From contig WSXU01000016.1 in the NCBI GenBank assembly GCA_009773455.1, forward strand, positions 1 through 64,000: a stretch of 64,000 nucleotides of DNA. The letters are read 5' to 3'. Position 1 is the stretch's first letter; each line of letters opens with the position of its first letter. Under the pieces are notes generated by a model. That model worked only from the letters and a program-made list of their open reading frames with translations, was not told where the DNA came from and did no database searches. The position numbers and the translations under genes were made by a program. Positions 60,323-64,000 of this stretch are shown piece by piece. This DNA is from Bacteroidota bacterium. GTDB lineage: Bacteria > Bacteroidota > Bacteroidia > Bacteroidales > Lentimicrobiaceae.

Positions 60323-62881
60323 TCAGTATTTTACAATTTTCTGATGACAAGTCTGGTTACCCATCCGGATTTCCAGTTGATATAATCCGGACATATAATC
60401 AGACAGATCGATCAGCTGAGTGGGGTTCGTTGTCTGTTCGCTGCGAATTACCCGGCCTTTCATGTCCATGATCCGGAATCCCGTGAGACCTGGAACGTAA
60501 ATATTCAGGACATCCTTTACAGGATTGGGATAAATTTCTGAACCGACCGGCAGGATATTGGAACTGGTCACCAGCGTTGTATAAGTAACAATGCCTGAAA
60601 TGGTACCGTCCTCACCCAGGGTCATAACAAGATTACTGCCCTCAATCAGCCAAAGGCCGTCCGGGGTTCCGTCATCCTCTATAGCGCCCCATTCATAGGT
60701 TCCGGGAACCATATCGAGGGTCTGTGTCCAGGTGTGATTGTCAGGATTCATGGCAATGGTATCCCAGGCGGTCATCTCCCCTTTCAGTTTAATGGCATCA
60801 TGCAACTCGGTGGCATCGATGATGGTAAACAACACCGGGAAAGTTGGTTGAGGTTCAGTAATTTCAAGAACACCGGAAACATTCTCTGTCCCGTTCCAGA
60901 AGCCTCCCCCGGTTTCAGAAAATCCGCCATAAACAAAATCACCGTCATTGTACCTGAAACGGCTGGCATAATACCAGGTCCCTGTTTGGGTGAATTCCGG
61001 GCCTATGTTGGCAAAAAATTCATCGTTGTTTCCTGACGGGGCATTAAACGAAGCTGGTACCCAGTCAGTCCACGTATCGGGATTGCTGTCGGTGTCACTA
61101 TATCCTATCCAGGCTTCAAGCCCCGGGGCAGGCTCCGGCTGACCGGTTACGCCTTCAATCCAGACCTGGGCATAAACATCATAAGTCTGTCCGACAACAA
61201 TGACTCCGGAATCAGGGTATTGAAGGTTTGCCCAGTCGATCAGAGGGTTAATGTTGGTCTGAACGGTAAGTACCCCCGACACATTGGCTGTTCCGTCCCA
61301 TGGCCCTCCTCCGGTTTCAGAATAGCCGCCGTAAAAGAACTCACCGGTATTGAGACGGAACCGGCTGGCATAATAATAGGTTCCTTCATCGATCAGATAC
61401 TGACCAAGGTTGGCCACATATTCATCGTTGTTGCCCGAGGGTCCGTTAAATGTTGCCGGGAACCAGTTTGTCCAGGCAGCAGGGTCGGTATTGCTCGTAC
61501 TGTATCCAATCCATGACTCTACGCCGGGTGCCGGTTCCGGTTGTCCGGTCACACCATCGATGTATGCCTGGGCGTAAACATCAAGATTCTCCCCGGGAAC
61601 AATGGTTGCGCTGCCCGGGTACTGCAGGTTGATCCAATCAAAGTCGGGATCCGGCAATACGTCGTAAACTGTCAGGACCCCTGAAACGTTGGTGGTACCA
61701 TCCCAGAATCCGCCACTAAAACCTCCGTATACATAAGGATCATCGTTGTATTTGAACCTTGTGGCATAATAATAGGTTCCGGGAGTTGTCAATAATACAC
61801 CAATATCGGCCATAAATTCATCGTTACTTCCCGAGGGGCCATTGTGTGTTGCAACAACCCAGTCGGTCCAGGTTGCCGGGTCAGTATCGGCAGTGCTATA
61901 TCCAACCCAGGCCTGCAATCCCGGGGCCGGGGTTGCCTGTCCGGTGACACCCAATATATAAGCCTGTCCGTAAACATTATAGGCTCCTCCTGTTTCAATC
62001 TCGCCGCTGCCCGGCCATTGCAGATTGGCCCAGGTGATTGTAGGAGGAGGCGGTGTTCCGATGGCATAGTAATAGTTAATTCCTGCGTTATTGTTGAGTT
62101 GTAAAGCACAAAGACCATAATCATCGGTTAGACCGGTAAGGCCTGAACTCATGACATAGTAATAAACGCCGGTTGAAGTGGGCAGTCCAGGTATGGTGGC
62201 GGTTCCGCTGGTCCCGGTCATGGTCACAGGCACTCCCTGCGATGTAACCCAGTTATCGGTAGTATAAATAAGGTAAAAATGCTCTTCAGCAGAAGGGGCA
62301 GCAGTTGTGGTTATATTGATAACAACCGGAACATTTTCAAAAACGTTCGAAGGTACAGAAACAGATGAAATTGCCACCGGCTCTGCGCTGGTCTCCATAA
62401 ATATAGCCCTTGCATCCTGATACCCCAGATCTTCCCAGTTAACAGTATACCACTTACCGTCAACAAGTGTTGCTGTATTATCCGATCCTCCTTCTTTGGT
62501 ATACGTCTGAAGTGTGTTCATGGCAACTGTGACACTGGCCCATTTATTCTGATAATAATTGGTAGCCGGTCCACTGGTAAACAACCAGTTATAGGTACCA
62601 CCGATCAGGTCGGCCCCGGATGTATTTACACTGAACCTGGTTTGCCAGTGCAACTGATCGCAGACAACTTTAACCAGTCTTCCACCAGGCACCTGATTAG
62701 GATTTGCCAGTGCCAGATTATTGGTTGGCGGATTTGTCCAGGCATTCCATGCACCAGGCATATTCAATCCTTCCGGTTCATAAATCTGCGCCTTTGATCC
62801 GGAAGATAAAAAAACCTGTAGTGAAATCAACAGGAAAAAGAATGAAATGAATTTAAATCCTGAATGTAACGGGTGTTTCAT
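60323..62881 (-). CDS. Secreted T9SS protein with shared N-terminal module and three tandem ~125-aa repeat domains
   Basis: Three copies of WxNLQ(Y/W)P-S-x-I...YAQ..I.GVTGQPEPAPGLEAWIGYS...TWTDWVPA.FN.PSGNNDEF.A..G......TYYYASRFRYN...F.YGGFSETGGG.W.GT.NVSGVL; T9SS end SNILPVGSEIYPNPVKDVLNIYVPGLTGFRIMDMKGRVIRSEQ. Confidence 0.9.
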   Translation of the reverse strand: MKHPLHSGFKFISFFFLLISLQVFLSSGSKAQIYEPEGLNMPGAWNAWTNPPTNNLALANPNQVPGGRLVKVVCDQLHWQTRFSVNTSGADLIGGTYNWLFTSGPATNYYQNKWASVTVAMNTLQTYTKEGGSDNTATLVDGKWYTVNWEDLGYQDARAIFMETSAEPVAISSVSVPSNVFENVPVVINITTTAAPSAEEHFYLIYTTDNWVTSQGVPVTMTGTSGTATIPGLPTSTGVYYYVMSSGLTGLTDDYGLCALQLNNNAGINYYYAIGTPPPPTITWANLQWPGSGEIETGGAYNVYGQAYILGVTGQATPAPGLQAWVGYSTADTDPATWTDWVVATHNGPSGSNDEFMADIGVLLTTPGTYYYATRFKYNDDPYVYGGFSGGFWDGTTNVSGVLTVYDVLPDPDFDWINLQYPGSATIVPGENLDVYAQAYIDGVTGQPEPAPGVESWIGYSTSNTDPAAWTNWFPATFNGPSGNNDEYVANLGQYLIDEGTYYYASRFRLNTGEFFYGGYSETGGGPWDGTANVSGVLTVQTNINPLIDWANLQYPDSGVIVVGQTYDVYAQVWIEGVTGQPEPAPGLEAWIGYSDTDSNPDTWTDWVPASFNAPSGNNDEFFANIGPEFTQTGTWYYASRFRYNDGDFVYGGFSETGGGFWNGTENVSGVLEITEPQPTFPVLFTIIDATELHDAIKLKGEMTAWDTIAMNPDNHTWTQTLDMVPGTYEWGAIEDDGTPDGLWLIEGSNLVMTLGEDGTISGIVTYTTLVTSSNILPVGSEIYPNPVKDVLNIYVPGLTGFRIMDMKGRVIRSEQTTNPTQLIDLSDYMSGLYQLEIRMGNQTCHQKIVKY

Positions 62882-63287
62882 GATGGTTGGTTTTATGAAA
62901 TGGTTGCTTTTACTATGGCTTTTATAACGAAATTCATCATGCCGGGTACAGAATCAATGAAGAAATAGTTCAGGCAGATATTAATTTTGCTGATTTTGTC
63001 CCGGCAAATCAATCTTTTTCATCTGCATCCGGCTTTCAAAACACTAAATTACTCTGATTAAATCAAGAAAACAAATGATATTTTGTTGCAAACGATTGCG
63101 GTACTGATATTTGTGATCAGATTAAGTTGAATATGGGAAAACAGGACAGAAAATCGGGTTTTCCGATCATTTCTGGTTTGCAGATCCGGCGATCATCATT
63201 TAATGTTTGGATGGCCCAAAATGGCTGCGAAAGAAAAAATCTGCAATCATAAAAACGCATCCGGACCGGGAGAGATAAATTCCTTGA

Positions 63288-64000
63288 CTATTTTTTGATG
63301 AATTTACCCTCAAGACAAAGTCCGCCTTTCAGAATCCGGACAATATAAACCCCGGGTTTTAGATCCTTAACTACGGCTTTGTTGTCAGTGAGCGTATAAA
63401 TGGTTTTTACCCTTTGGCCGGTTACATCGAAAATATCAATTGAATCAACCATTGAAACCGGCAAACCCTGGAATGACAACTCGTGTTCCACCGGATTCGG
63501 AAAACAAAGCACAGTGCTTTTATCAGGAATCACCGGAACAGCAGCGGCATAATTACCAAAAAGCCAAAGATAGGCTTCTATAAATTCAGAGCGCCACAAA
63601 GCCTCGTTGTGCTGACCTCCGGTAACCACTTTGTTTTGAATTTCCGTTTGCTGAAACCCGGCAGCCAGCAATGTATCATTCATGCGGAGCATATCGCTGA
63701 CGGTATTGCCACCTTCGAGCGTTCCACACAACTGATAAAGTCTCATCTCCTGCTGCCTGCCAGTTTGCCGTGTAAATGACCAAACACTGTCGGAGAACCA
63801 GTAGGAAGGTGAGAAAATTCCTGCTTTACTGAACACATCCTGATGTCTGAGTACCCCGTAATGAGAGATCAGCCCTCCCAATGAACTCCCCATCAGCGCC
63901 GTATTGTCCCTGTCGGTTAGTGTGCGGAAATGTTCATCAATAAAAGGCTTTAGAGTTTCAACAATAAACCTGATATAGAGTTCCCCGTCACCTCCCCCAT
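63288..64000 (-). CDS. Putative esterase (alpha/beta hydrolase, esterase D-like) with T9SS type A sorting domain; 5' end beyond window
   Basis: ALMGSSLGGLISHYGVLRHQDVFSKAGIFSPSYWF; C-term VLCFPNPVEHELSFQGLPVSMVDSIDIFDVTGQRVKTIYTLTDNKAVVKDLKPGVYIVRILKGGLCLEGKFIKK; frame stays open to window edge. Confidence 0.88.
   Translation of the reverse strand, partial: GGGDGELYIRFIVETLKPFIDEHFRTLTDRDNTALMGSSLGGLISHYGVLRHQDVFSKAGIFSPSYWFSDSVWSFTRQTGRQQEMRLYQLCGTLEGGNTVSDMLRMNDTLLAAGFQQTEIQNKVVTGGQHNEALWRSEFIEAYLWLFGNYAAAVPVIPDKSTVLCFPNPVEHELSFQGLPVSMVDSIDIFDVTGQRVKTIYTLTDNKAVVKDLKPGVYIVRILKGGLCLEGKFIKK

Overview
This 64 kb window is a chromosomal segment from a Bacteroidota (Bacteroidales-like) genome. 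That call rests on TAnnTTTG-type promoters, several T9SS C-terminal sorting domains, TonB/porin-like outer-membrane proteins, a DUF2027-Smr protein and a long-form GAPDH. Most of it is ordinary housekeeping or envelope content: isochorismatase, GH125, two secreted GH13 enzymes, a TonB receptor, GAPDH, DedA, RlmN, MATE, a DEAD-box helicase, a prolyl oligopeptidase, a di-haem peroxidase, gyrB and a putative porin. There is also an RNase P RNA gene (rnpB, about 43037-43415, +) hidden under spurious ORFs. The points most worth a second look are: (1) a 1377-aa dikinase with PPDK-type ATP-grasp and phosphohistidine domains, no C-terminal PEP TIM barrel, and about 880 aa of unassigned N-terminal sequence, next to GAPDH; (2) a tandem adenylate kinase fusion whose second half has lost the Walker-A Lys; (3) an 8-bp tandem repeat directly upstream of a predicted -7 box of a TonB receptor (possible phase-variable promoter); (4) four tandem 21-22 bp dyad-symmetric units at 30097-30181; (5) adjacent T9SS proteins sharing a new-looking N-terminal module, one with three copies of a ~125-aa domain; (6) a KAS III/START/SRPBCC-like lipid cluster; (7) a small PID-CTERM-like proline-rich protein. 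I did not find a convincing complete novel defence or mobile system. All family calls come from reading motifs by eye; no searches were run.
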